Shown here: piece after piece, positions 20,300-32,900 of the stretch
Position numbering within the stretch: the stretch's first letter is position 1
How the letters are laid out: each line of letters opens with the position of its first letter
Notes under the pieces: generated by a model
Told to the model about the DNA's origin: nothing
Database searches by the model: none
The model's input: the letters and a program-made list of their open reading frames with translations, nothing else
Assembly (NCBI GenBank): GCA_021401465.1
Contig: JADDMT010000037.1
Span: 1-64,000, forward strand
From: Teratosphaeria epicoccoides
Lineage: Eukaryota; Ascomycota; Dothideomycetes; Mycosphaerellales; Teratosphaeriaceae
Length of the DNA stretch: 64,000 nucleotides
Direction of reading: 5' to 3'
Program-made: the position numbers and the translations under genes

Positions 20300-23200
20300 G
20301 TTAGTAGCCGCGATTCTGACTAATTATACATACATATGCTAACTAGTTGTGTTTCTAGCTCCTAGCTAAGCTTTGTAACAAGATCTACAAAGGAGTCATT
20401 ATGTCGCCTACCCTGATTAGCATCACGTTCAACTATGGCACAGGTTAGCTAAGTAGCTAAGTCGTCAAGTCTACTAGCGCTAGCTAGAAGAACTACGTGC
20501 TAGGAGCCCTCCTTATAGCGTGCTACCTTTATCGAGCTTACTAGTATAGCATTCGTTACATATGTCACGATTGTTTACGTTTGTTTCTCCTCGATTAGTC
20601 CTAAGTAGAGCTGCTAGCGACGCCACGCTTAAGCGATAGCAGCCCTTCCTTGCTAGTAGCCGCAATATCGCGCTCCTTAGCTGTATTCAGGCGATGTAGC
20701 TTATGTTTAGTTGCTACCCTAGACACTTGTTCCTCCTAGTCTGCATTGTATATGAAGTTATAGGTCTCAAAGTTAGCAGTGTTGTTAATGTACATGTCAC
20801 ATTAGCCAGAGGTGTCATATTTGTCTGTTAGCATAACATAGATGCTATAGTAGACGCTAGTAAGCCTGTAGATGCGGCGACCTTGCAGGGTACCTTCCTA
20901 TAGGCCGGAACGTATCGCTGTGATCACTGTTATGCTATAAACATCGTCTGCTCTTCTAGCCGGATCTTTCGGCTAGAACAGGTCTACGAACATACCTGTA
21001 TAGGTCGGACATTTATTATGTGCTAGTATTGTGTAGTTATAGCTATCTACTATGACGCGCGATTTCATGTCTTAGAAGGTTACGACATATAACAGGTAAG
21101 CAGGTAGCTAGCCCTCGAAGGCGACGACTAGGTCGATTTGTCTATTAACGCTAGCAGTCTCGTCTATAACTAGTAGTACTTCGGACTCCTAGACCTAGAG
21201 CTAGTCGTTACAGCGATTGTCCTGGATTCCTTGCTAGTTCGGGGTACATCTAACGACGTCCGGCTTAGTTGTAGATAGATCGTCAGGATCCTTATAATGC
21301 ATCTTCTAGTACTGTACACTAGCATAGAAAGATACATCTAAATTGTCGACCTAATCTAGTCTTCCCTTAATCCTGTCAGGATTAAGACGCATTATATTCG
21401 ACGTCGATGTTGTATTAGACGACGCCTAGTACTCTCTAACAAACACTGTAGTAGCATGACAGAAGTAAGGCCCTACCTCTAGCCCTATTTATGCTACTAC
21501 ATTACTAACTATCCTCTATATGTCTCTACCTAGTAACGATTAGCTAGATCTTAGCCTTCGCTAGCTAAGGAAGGCTTCGACATCCTTCTGCTCTATTAGT
21601 TAAGGTACTTCGCGCTCCTAAGCCTCTTGACGTTCGGCCTTAGTCTGCTGCCAGAACGTTAGGCTAGTATCAAAGAATGTAAGCATAGTAATCTTTCGCT
21701 AGAAGTGCTCTATAATTTAGTCCTCCTATCTATTCTTCTTGTTAGTCAATTTGAATAGCTTCTTGACGTATTCGACATGCTTGTGTTTAAAGTAGCTAGT
21801 GTCGAGGTCTAGCGCGTTGCCGAAGAGCCGTATCATGTCTACGTAGTATGTAAGGGCATAAAACTTAGGAAAATTGAAGTGCCCTTGCAGTTTACACACA
21901 TTGTCTACTATCTTAGGCTCCTCCGCTCGCTCTGTCTACGCTTTCTTCTTTCTTAGCTCTCCTTTGCTTATGCGGTACTCCCTAAACTCTTCTTTATACT
22001 AGTTATATTAGAACAGGGCGAGGACTATAAACCGGAGCGTTTTGCTATCATGTGAAGGATATTGCGCTAACTAAGAGAAGTCTACTATCGCCCGCAAGAA
22101 CTAGATGGCGCTATGTGCCTTAGCCTCTTCTAATAGTAGCACGAAGACTAGGAGCAACTGTCGTAGCATACTCTTCTGCTCCTAGCCTGTCTATTAGCTT
22201 ACTATAGACATCTAGCTAAACACCTAGAGGTTCCTAAATGTAGGTACCGCCGCGAAGCGACAGTCGATAATGACATCTAGTTAATAATCTACGACAGTCT
22301 TGCCTTTGTTACTCTTTCTTACTACTTTATGCTAGCCCTCGGCTTATAGGAGTGCCGCTCTAGCTCGCTTCGAAGACAGAGGCAGTCGACTCTTAAGCAA
22401 ATCTCGCGTCTAATCCATGACGTACATTAATACGCCCTTAAAGAGTTAGTAGAGCACGTCTACTATTAGCGTCTTGTAGATATTTAGGCTAGGGTGCCTA
22501 AATGCGAAGTTTAGTAGGTCGTGTATATAGCTACCCTAGTCCTTCTTCGCTGCTCGCTAGAGCATGATTTGTATTTGCGTGTCCTTATGTATCTGCTATA
22601 GCGTAACCGCTTCAAGGTCTTCGCGTTTTTCTAGATCGATTATACATATTATGTAGTAGTAGTTGTTCTTCATGCCTATAATTATTACCTGTTCTTAGTA
22701 GTCGCTTGCGTATACTGCGATATTTAGGAAACATCGCTATGTCTTGCTATCTGCATATAAGACGTCGAGGCCCTCGCCTATAGCGAGCTTAGTAATAGGG
22801 TTAAACATTGTCTTCATGTAGCAATAGTATAGCTCGTCCCTAATACTTCCTTTCCTGCCTTTAACTACTAGTAGTATCGCTAGGAGTACGCTGCCTAGTC
22901 GATAGTTAGAGTTACGAACTAATCTAGGCAGGTTACTAATTGTCAAGTATACTAGCTATGTAATCAGGTTACCTTAATGATTAGTAACCTGTGTCTTGTC
23001 ACTAGTAAGAATTAGTGGCACAATTGTCGCTCTGTCTATTCTAAGCTCTTTCTGTTTGTCCTACTACTAGTCTGCAGAGGCCATGTCCTAATAGATCCGC
23101 CTAGGCGGGTCATCTAGAGTCTCGAGGTAATAAGGCGCATACACGAGATCATTCCTGAAACCCTTGTGCCCTATAAGAAAGCGCATAACGTCTTCGACTT

Positions 23201-24260
23201 TCTAGTGCCTTAGAGGCACTATCTTGACACTAGAGGTTAACTATAGAGATTCTAATTCGATGTTTGTAATACTCTACTTTGTAATAAATAGTAGTTAGTA
23301 GGCACTTACTTCTTAGATCTTGTCCTTAAGCTCCACGCCTAACTGAAAGCTAAGCAGTTCGTAGATCTTCTGCAGCCGGGGATTCTTGAATAACCGATCG
23401 ATGGCGTTGCTCGAAATGCCTTTATATAAGAGCTAGTATAGGAATGCTACATCTACATTACTTTAGAAGAAGGCATAGCCCTATTCGTTAAGTTCCTTAT
23501 TTGTCTGTTCGTTAGACCTAGTTAAGATTATTACTAACTTAGTAGGATTGCGGCTTAACGTACACTTTAATTAGCCTGCCTGCTATGAGACTCCCTACGC
23601 TAAAAGGTGTCTGCTTGTATAGTTACTCGTACCTAGCAGACAACAGCCTACTAGCGCGTATATAGATTAAAGCTAAGCTGTGCTCGCTCGTGACGCCATG
23701 TAGCCTACCTGTTTAGCTGCCATTCGTGTCTCCATATCGTCTATCTAGAGATGTAGCGTCTCTTGTGAATGCTACTAGGTCGTCGTAGAGACTAAGCGCG
23801 TCGATGTTACTACTGTCATTGTCGATTGCCCTAGCTGTCGCTACTATCTCTTTCTCTTGCATGTAAGCCTCATTAAACATAGGCTCGACGACTATGACTA
23901 GTTCCTTGTTTGCAACATACTACCTATCTACTCCTGTAGCATCGTCGACTAATGCCCCCTCCTTATAGGTAAGGACATCGTCTGCTAATTAAGTTTTAAC
24001 TCTGTCGTTCGAGTCTAAGGAGATGTTCAAATCTGACGCGTATTTCTCGTCAGGTCTAAGATCTATAGCGCTCTGATTAATGAAGTGCTAAAACTTCGCT
24101 ACTATGCAGGTAGGAACATGCTAGGCATGACTACTATGACCTTTTAATGCCTTGCCGTAGCCTGTGTAGTATAGTATGCGCTATGAAGCCATTATTAACG
24201 TAGTGTATTGCAAAGGCTATAGCGCTCATAGACGCGTTAATCACTATAAACACCCGACCC
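20300..24260 (-). pseudogene. Plavaka-like DDE transposase of Plv
   Basis: Large minus-strand gene, broken by TAG codons. Motifs in order: VPLILTSDKTQVTN and LVYLTISNLPRLVRN (about 23030-22910); YADSK-RCFLNIAVYASDY then EQVIIIGMKNNYY (about 22750-22650) followed by a CxxC pair; LIVDVLYQLFKGVLM (about 22470-22420); RFAAVPTFRNL-VFS (about 22250-22200) with TGQEQKSMLRQLL; RYKEEFREY; FPKFYALTYYVDMIRLFG; LDTSYFKHKHVEYVKKLFKLTNKKNR (its first part near 21800) and a C-terminal domain with DMKSRVIVDSYNY. This series (DKTQ/YLTIGN, YADxxxR...DYPEQ, DLLHQLxKG, AVPxFxxLxxF, LxHY...IxxFG, HIKxVKxxWRRS) is that of the Plavaka transposase family of fungi. The enzyme would cut and paste the element. Strongly RIP-inactivated. 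Confidence 0.82.
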
Positions 24261-26667
24261 CTAGAAAGGTATGCGTGCCGCGTAGGTAGCTAATTGCCGC
24301 TTAGACGGTTCATCTTGTTAGCTGGCTGTATGTGGTTAGGGTTAGTGTTTAGGTTAATAGAAGAATCGAGTGTTATTAGAGTATAGTAGTAAAGGAGGGC
24401 CTAGAGTAGACGAAAATGGATGTGCTAGGAGTATACTAGCGGCAGTTATATTAGCTAACTCATTCTGTCGATCACAGGCAGTACGAGCGCTATTTTGGCT
24501 AGGAATCCCGAATTTCGAGTAGTTTCATATATAAATCTAAAGTGTATAGTATTTATATGCATAGAGTTATACCCTCTATTACTAGCGGCTTAGATGTATG
24601 GCGTAGACGTAGTAGGAGTGCCGCTAGTATACTACTAGCAGTCATTATCTGTCGATTGTAAGGGTTTAAAACATGTAGTAGCAATCTATAGGTCGGACCT
24701 TGACATAGTAGTAGTAGACGTACTGCTAGTATACTACTAGCATTTAGTAGTTGTCGAGTACATTCGAACAGACGAGATGATTAGTATTATGCATATACTC
24801 TATCAGATGAGGTGCTTGTGTAGTCGCTATCTAAAACGATACTACTCGCGCATGACTACTAGCATTACTCTATCACAAGATTGTAGTCAAACCCTAGTTA
24901 ATCTGCTATCTTACGCTAGCCTGCGCAGCCTGTACGATCCTATGCCTCTCTACTTGCCCTGATCATTGCGCATGGTATTAATGAAGTTGTTACTAGTCTG
25001 CTAATAGTTTATAGTCTACTCTCCGAATTAGCTCTATAGCGTAACCTAGTAAAATCTCATTGCCTCTGTTAATCGCGCTAACTACATTAATCTAGTACGA
25101 CTAACCCTGCTATAGGCTTGCCTAGTTAACTGCTGTTTTAAGTTGTCATCTAGTATTATGATAGCGTTAGCAGGTACAAGAGTTACGCTACTCTTAATTT
25201 TGTTCACAGTTAATATGAGTAACTAAGGGTCGTCTTAGTAGCCTTTAACAATAGGATTAGTAGTCACGAAGTCCCCTACAATCATGGCCTTATCTTTCGA
25301 CCTGTAATCTAGCCCGATGAACCTAGCTATCTTGTTAAATCTGTCTAGGATGTGACTGTTCTCTACTACCTACTAGAGATACTAGTCAAAGTCAGTACAT
25401 GTTAGGCAAGGAAACGGTTACCTTGCGCGCATAGGCTCGAGTATCCTGTTCCTATATGCGTGTCTTAAGTGCCATAATTATTAGGACCCTAGCGTCTAGA
25501 TCATGCCTACTACAGATCGTGTCGTAGCGGACTAGAAGATAGACAATGCGGCGTCGCATATACGACAGCTACGGCTATAGCAATAAGGTACGAAAAGCGC
25601 GGAAGGGTCTGCCGTATCTTTTATCTAAAGTTAGCTAAGAGACTAACGAGTATAAACAACGCGTGTTTTAAGTAATCCTAACATCTGTAATTTAAACAGA
25701 CACGATATAGGCATAGCCCAAACAATGAGTATGCGTGTTTCCTTGACAAGAACCTCTAAGACCTAGCGCGGCATAATTCACAAACCTAAGGCACTATAAT
25801 AGCAGAGTATAGGCACGATCGAAGCAGGCCTTACACTTTAACACGACAATTACCTACGCCTGTACGCTGCATTAGAAGAACGGATAGAGTAGCTTAGCCT
25901 ACTTAGCCGAATTGCGCGGTCGATAGTAGCGAAGGAGCGCATGTTCTAGGAAACGAGCGCCTTCTTTAGTAGTAGCAGGGAATTACAACTCAAATTCCTA
26001 GCGCTAGTAGAGGCGTTGTAGACACAAGCAGGGGAGGTTAGTTTTTAGCATCTACTATACAAGATATCGTCAAACTATTAGCAGCGGACAGTCTAGAAGT
26101 TAACAATTACCTAGGGTTCATACAAAGGTAGTATGGCTGTTATAGTTTAAACGCGGCTCGAAGGCCTTTAGAATAATATGTACAGGATATTCTCTTGCAT
26201 GTAGAACGAATCTTACTACTATATACGTAGGATCTACTACAGAGCAACTACATCCGTTAGGCTATGTCATATAGGCAGACATGCTATATAGTATAGATGT
26301 TTCATAGTACCTATACTAGCTATTATTGAAGAATTAATGCTAACCGAGGCTAGTTCTACTAGCGGTATTTTAATAGCATACCGCTAGCAAGCTAAAAGTA
26401 CCGCCAGCTAATAGGGAAGCGCAATTTTAGGGGTAGCTGAATTTAGATGACACTCGCGCGTTACAAGATACTATAAACATCGCGTCCTCTCCTTCTTCTG
26501 CATTAATAGACGCTACGTAGCTACATCAGATAGTAGCTCGTAGTATGTGCATATTTACATGCTATAGATATTATCCTTTACTAACCTGCTACTAGACCTA
26601 CACGACTAAGAAGGATATACCGCGCTCTGTTCTCTGCTAATCCTTTAAGTCATGTCCTTCTTTAATC
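24261..26667. other. Plv interior between transposase and plus-strand cargo ORF
   Basis: Probably upstream region and leaders. It contains several palindromic words like those in the subterminal regions (GTATACTAGC near 24430, GCTAGTATACTACTAGCAG near 24623 and 24724). No frame could be recognised; the 61-codon open frame at 24777-24962 has no features. Confidence 0.4.
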
Positions 26668-27189
26668 ATGCCTTCGAAGAAAGACAGACAATAGAGGTCA
26701 CGTTCCGCGTCATCTAGCGGCGGTTCGAATTACAATCTAGCGAATGATTTAGAAGACCTGCTAAGTAACGATAGCGATAGTGTAGACAATAGCAACGAGG
26801 AGATAGCTAACTAGGAGCATGAGGATTTTATAGTGCCTAAAGCCTATACAAAGGCTACAAATGTAAGAAGCTACTCGCATATAGCGGCTATGCTAACATG
26901 CATATAGATGATGACATACTAGTCACGAAGAGACTAGACGCATAAGCGGTCATCCTTACCGCTAAGGCGGAATCGGCTATACAAGAGGCTTCGGTTATTA
27001 TCTCGCGACACGCGACAAGATAGTAGCAAACCTAAGAATGACAGGGTAAAGACATAGTAGCTAAGCATCTGTCGAGGCTATTATAATAGCTGACCTACTA
27101 ATCATAGGAGCGACAGCAATAGTCAAAACTACCGTAATAGCAAGTCTCGTAGCCGCTAGGGCAATAGTAGTAGTTAAAGTCAGTCCGTG
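26668..27189 (+). pseudogene. Plv plus-strand cargo ORF, 5' part (before Ty3-A insertion)
   Basis: ATG 26668. Basic Ser-rich start (MPSKKDRQ then SRSASSSGGSNYNLAND), an acidic patch (DLEDLLSNDSDSVDN) and a low-complexity Ser/Arg/Gln-rich segment, interrupted by TAG and TAA. The frame is cut by the truncated Ty3-A LTR at 27190 and seems to resume after 35352. Possibly a nuclear accessory protein; no known domain. Confidence 0.5.
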
Positions 27190-27547
27190 ATATAGATGTA
27201 TATACTATATGATATGAAAATATCTCGTAGTGTGACAGAGTAATCCGACCTTTTAGTAGGTATAAGACAGTGCTACTTTCTGCTTATCGCAGAGGTAGCG
27301 CTAAGGGTGCTTATAACCCCTGACGCTCCTCAATTAGGGAAAGCATGTCCGAGCCTAACCCCGTAGGGGTACTGTAGGAAGAGCGACGTAGGGGCGTCCT
27401 ACGTTAACAACTAATCCTACTTGGACAACATACAAGCTAACGTATGTACGAAGGACCCCCTTACTATATGTAGCAGGGTTACTACATGCTAAGGGTAGGC
27501 ATTAGAACCTATGCGGCTCTAATAGCCCCCTAGTATTAACCGTATCA
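27190..27547 (-). repeat. Ty3-A 3' LTR of copy 3 (truncated, 358 of 387 bp)
   Basis: Aligns with 34995-35352. It lacks the outermost 29 bases (the stretch with GCAGGGGGGAGAAAGCAGAA). On its inner side lies TGCCCCTCCTCCT, i.e. AGGAGGAGGGGCA on the minus strand, a good polypurine tract. Confidence 0.85.
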
Positions 27548-28192
27548 CTGCCCCTCCTCCTATAAGGATGTCCCTAGCCTTACTAAGTAATGCACGTAGA
27601 GTGTATAGGGTACGGGATGTAGCACACTTACACCGCGCAAGAGTAAATAGGTAGATAGCCTACGTAACATGTGTCATGCGTACACCTTAACACCTTCGTA
27701 GCGAGTACGAGGTAGAGGCTGCTAACTTAGGCGGGTTTTAATCTGTCACATATTAGGCGGCTTCGTAACACCTTCGCTTTATATGCAGATCAAGATATCA
27801 GGAAACTACAATTACGTACTTTAGTTAATCCTTGAAATTATAGGGTAAGCATGCGCGCCAGCCTCGCCAAGTAGCTTAGCTGTCCCTATTTAGTCGTGAC
27901 TATGAAGAACGTGTCGTAGAACCTTAGGGTAGTAGGAAGGTATGCGGACGCTCTATACGTACCGCTTAAAACGGCAGGAGCGCGCTCCTAGCGCGGGTCT
28001 CGCTACATTTTCATGCTAGTAAGCTAGTACGAGTGCGGTTAGCGTACATGCGTAACGGCCGCGTTATCTGTTCTTACATTATCAGGTCCTCTTATAAGTT
28101 AACTAAAGGTAGGTACTCTGCGTATGTAGTTTAAGTTACTAGCTTAACAGTTGCGATAGGCAACAGGGGGGCTGTTAGAGGGTATAAAAACC

Positions 28193-28199
28193 TCGTCAC
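28193..28199 (+). promoter_or_regulatory. TATA box of the antisense ORF in Ty3-A
   Basis: TATAAAA in the context GAGGGTATAAAAACCTCG, followed by a C/T-rich leader with TTCC and CTAACATTAACC, about 135 bases ahead of the coding-like sequence. A TATA box antisense to the retroelement argues for an independent transcription unit. Confidence 0.55.
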
Positions 28200-28329
28200 T
28201 TCCTAAACTTTCCTGTTCTAAGACACTAACATTAACCTCTGCTCCTACTTCGCTTAGCTTGCGCCTTGCTGTGTCTGCAGGTCTAAACCGGAGCTTCTTC
28301 TTCTTTAATTAATCAAGATCAACTAACTC

Positions 28330-29890
28330 ATCTTAGCCATAATAGGTTATGTGCTACAGACTAAGTTTGACGCTACTCGCTCTGCCTGTAATCGTCGCTC
28401 GTGTCGACAATGCCTTGACAACCTTAGTAGCCAAGCTGCACACATTTCTCCTCCGCGTGTTAGTAAGGCGTCCCCTACCCGCGAGGTATGCATGACTTGT
28501 ACTAACTAAAGCGTAGCCGAGATCTGCGTTAGCGGATTTAATGAGGGCAGTGTCTACTACAATTATGTTAACTGTAATAGCAAGCATCAAAAATGCTAAG
28601 ACCTCCCTAAAGAGGTGTATAGCAAGTACAACTAGCTCTGCTATAACATCGATGACTTCTAGAGTACGCGCGACAAGGGGATTACTAAAGGCACTCTAAC
28701 TATGAATAGGCTATAGGCTAAGTACCGCGAGGCACTTACCTACCTGCTTGGCGCCCTCTTGTGCTTCACCGCGACTGCTAACTATTCTTATGGCAGTGTT
28801 CGCTTCGACTCTCTACTAACAGGCGAAAACGTTTGTCTAGGTCTGATCGCAGACTTAGTCTAGAAGATCTTAAAGGTGCTAACCGTTAGGGTTAAGACCT
28901 TCGTCATAGTACGCATATAGTATAGGTACCCTCTAAGTATGAATGCTAACTTTCTCTGCTAGGCTAACGTTAGCGTTAAGAAATATCCGACTAGCTGTTA
29001 GCGTTAGCAACTCGGGGCCCTTGCCTCTATTGACGATGACTTTAAGACACAGATGATCTACAAGAAGGTTATCAAGCAATTCACTACTCCTGCCGCTAAG
29101 GCCATGCCCTAGCGCCGTACTAAGAGACAGCCTGCCTCTAAGCCGGTCCTGAGGACTAAGCCGTAAGTTACTTACTCGAATCCTGTCGCGTGCGTATAGC
29201 TAACACATTGTAGCGCCGCTGCCTACGCTATCTCGACGCTATTATCTAAGAAGAAGAAGAAGGCTAGGGCCGAAATTAAGGTTAGCGACAAGGAAGCCGA
29301 ACCTTCCCTACTTGCGACCCGTACTACGTCTGTTAAGACACTAAGGCACAAGCCTCTAGGCTAGATCTTTGAGGATAAGGAGGATGACGACGTCTAGGAT
29401 ACCTTCGGTCCTAACGTGATCCCTTTGCGCTATAGTGTCACTATACTAGTTGCGCCTAAGGGGGACACTAAGTCCGATAATGTAGTTAACACTTGTGTCA
29501 AGAAGCGCAAGATAATCTCGAGGGCCGAGCGTAACAGCCGCAAGCGCGCTCGAGTCTCTTCGCCTTCTGATGCTAAGGATGAGGTAGTCGTCGCGACTAG
29601 GCGCGGTAAGAGTATCGCTAGCTCTCTAGCTACTATAGGCTCTGAAGACGAGCTCCCTCGTAACCTACTAAAGAAGAAGATGCTAGCCTCCCTTCGTGGC
29701 GTTGCTACTCCTGTTACTCATAGTCGCTTTAGGGTGTTTAGTAGACCCCGTGCGGGTAGGTAGTCCCTAGCGGACTATAACAAGAAAGACTCTTCTGCTT
29801 CGGGTTTAGTCAGGAAGCCCCTAACGAGTAGTCGCTAAGCATTAGCTATGAAGCTAATCCGAGCATGTCTCTTGTTCTTCTTAGGTTTAT
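28330..29890 (+). pseudogene. Antisense Cys-rich, basic ORF inside Ty3-A (between pol and 3' LTR)
   Basis: Plus-strand frame of roughly 500 codons interrupted by TAG. N-terminal Cys-rich part: KFDATRSACNRRSCRQC, then REVCMTCTN and AEICVSGFNEGS, then a second Cys group ending VNCNSKHQKC, which suggests one or two zinc-binding modules. Middle: ALTYLLGALLCF and DSLLTGENVCLGLIADLV. C-terminal: very basic with nuclear-localisation-like clusters (RRTKRQPASK, LLSKKKKKAR, KKRKIISRAERNSRKRARV) and acidic patches. The open part 29416-29763 is its last well-kept piece. No known family recognised. It could instead belong to a separate element inserted between chromodomain and LTR, since only one copy of this part of Ty3-A is in the window. 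Confidence 0.6.
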
Positions 29891-29978
29891 TCTAGGTGTG
29901 CCTTTAGGCATCAATGATGTATAAGTAGGGCATTTGCTTCTCGTTATTACTTCACGTGTCATGCGCTATATACACATG

Positions 29979-32900
29979 TCAAGAATTCTGCTCTAGAACC
30001 CTTATCTTCCCATGAATCGACCTTCTCAAGCCCTGCTTACGCCTCCTCTGCTCTTCGAACTCACGAATAGCTTCTAGAGCGTTCTTGTAGTCTTCGGCCG
30101 GAACCTATTATATGTACTTAGGTAGGTATCCTTTCTACTTCACTAGATAGTACGTTACGCCCTTACGCCGCATACTGTCCTTAATACCCTCGACTTCCTA
30201 CTCTTCGTTCTCTTCTGCTACTAGCATTAGGTCCGCGGGCTCTTCGCCCTCGCGCTGTACCTATAGTTTAAGTAGAGATACGTAGAAGACATCATGCATA
30301 CAATACGACGATAGTAATGATAGCTAGTACGCCTGCAAGCCTATTACGTCGCGTATCCGGAAGGGTCTAACGAACCTTAGCATCATCTTCTTGCTTAGAA
30401 GTTTTAGCTTAAGATTCTTTGTTAATAATAACACCTTCGTACTAACTACGTACTACATCGTTTTAGCATAGGCGTTATTATGTTTAATCTAGGATTCTGA
30501 GGCCTTTTTCTAGTGTTCTATTAGCACCGAATGTACCTCGCGCATACGCCGCGCTAATTCTGCGGCGGCTAGCACCCTCTCCTTAGAAGACTTGTCCTAA
30601 GGCAGGTCTAGGTGTATTTCCGGATTAAAGCTATAAAGAATCTGAAATGGCAACATGCGTATAGTAGCATACATGCTGTTATTAACTGCAAATTCCGCCA
30701 TAGGAATTACGTTAGCCTAGGCATCCTAGTTCTTAGCGTAGTAGTACCGAAGGTACTACTTAAGAGTCTAGTTCATACGTTTAGTCTAACTATTAGTCTG
30801 TAGATAGAATGCTATACTTGGGCGGTACTTAACACGCGCCTTAAACACAAATTCTTGCTAGTATTTACTAGTAAAGACAGAACCTCGATCTAATAGGATA
30901 CTTTGGGGGACACTAAAGCGCTATATAACTTCGTCGCAAAGTAGTCGCGCAAGCTCGCTACTTATGCACCTTTTCGTACATAGGATAAAGACATTCATCT
31001 TAGAGTATTAGTCGACTACTACAAGGACAGTATTAACTACATTGCCTCTCTACTTTGCTAGCGGCAAATTAGTGATAAAATCCATGGCTAAGTCTTGCTA
31101 TAGTCTCTCTAGTAGTAGGAGCGCCTAAGCATCGCTATAGGGGCAATAGTGCCGAGATTTGCTAATCTGGCACGTCTAGCAGGATTTGACATAGTTAGAG
31201 ACATCCTGTTCTAGCGTAGGCTACTAGTATTTGCGTCCGAGAAGTGCGTTTGTCTTCTCTGCGCTAAAATAGCCCGCGAGTTCATTGTCATAATAAATAC
31301 GGAGGAGCTACGAACAGAGTACGTAGTTAGCGGGTACGTAGAGCCTATTGTCAAAGTACTACAAGTCGCCTAACTTGGTCTAATACTTCGGACTACCTAC
31401 AGTGTCCTAGAGGGCTACACCCTCATTAATTAACTCCGGTTCTCGCTCTTGCAACTGCTAAATAAGTCTCGAGACTTCTTTAAAGGGTTCTTTAGACATC
31501 GCATGCTTACTACATGTGAGCTAGTTAACTACCGCACGGATCGAGCTAGAGATAGTCGCCATAACTGCCAGATAGGAGGGTTTGTCACTAGCGGAGGCTA
31601 TAAGGCCCTATTAGACCTGCAGTCGACCTACAAGAGGAGCTAACGACAGATTGCCGCCCTAAACTACAAGCTTCGTTTACAGCGTAGAGAGGAGCTATTA
31701 GTTACCCTCCTCCCTAGTGTCGTAGTCTAGTCGTCGCGAAGGACCGTCAGCCGGATTCGTCTTTCTAGAACGATGCTAGATAACGAAGTCAAAGCTAGCG
31801 AGGAAAGTCGCCTACCTTGCTTGCCGACTACTTAGCTACTTCACGCCCATGAAGCCGCGAAGGTTATTATAGTTAGTAAGTACCTTAATAGGGTACGCTA
31901 CGCCTTCGAGGTAGTGTTAGTACTCTATGAAGCTGTCAACAATAGCTAAAAGCTCTTAGTCGTGAGTCTTATAGTTAAGCTTAGCGCCCTGCATCTTCCG
32001 CGACTAGAAGGTAATCAGGTACTATCGCGTACTGCCTTCATGCGACTAGAGCTGCGATATAATTGCGGCTATTGCGAATTTTGAAGCATTAGTCTCTATC
32101 CGGATCTTCGTAGTAGGGTTAAAGTGCCGAAGTATAGGCGTAGTTTAAAAAGCTGCTTTAAGTTTAGAGAAAGCCTTGCTCTAAGCCTCCTCCTAAGGCA
32201 CTATCCCTGGCTTTTTTCCTCGAACCGCGCCCTTTGCGAGGGCTATAAGGGGAGCCACGATCTTCGAGTAGGATCATATAAATCTGCAATAGAAGTTAGT
32301 AAATCCTAGGAATACCTGCACTTCTTGGAGGGTAGTTAGCTACAGCTACTCCGCGATTGCAGACACCCTTTAGTCATCTATGATGACTCCTTCCGTAGAG
32401 ACGATGTATCCGAGAAACTTAATCCTATCTATCAGGAATAAGCACTTCTTTAGGTTCGCGTACAGAGCGAACTTGTAGAGCCGTTCGAGTACTATCCTTA
32501 GATGCCGAATATGCTCCTCCTTTAAGTTAGAGTAGACTAGTATATCGTCTAAATATACTACGTAGCAGGTGTTAACGAGGCCGGCTAGGGCCCTGTTAAT
32601 ATACGCTTAGAACGTCGCTAGTGCATTAGTCAAGCTAAATGGCATCACTGTATACTTAAAGTGTCTATACTACGTTTAGAATGTAGTCTTCTACTTGTCG
32701 CCCTTTCGGATCGGTATCTAGTAGTAGGCGTCCTTTAAGTCGATAGACGAGAAGATAGCGGCGCGACTAAGGCGGTCAAGCGTCTCGCTAATAAGTAGTA
32801 GGGGGCAGCGGTTCTTTTAGGTTACTATGTTAAGGCCCCTATAGTTAACGCATAGGCGGAGCGTGTTATCCTTCTTCAGGACGAACATAACTAACGCTCT

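Noticed and set aside
22737..22946. Independent 69-aa minus-strand gene
   Set aside because: It is a stop-free piece of the Plavaka-like transposase, continuous in frame with both flanks except for TAG codons.
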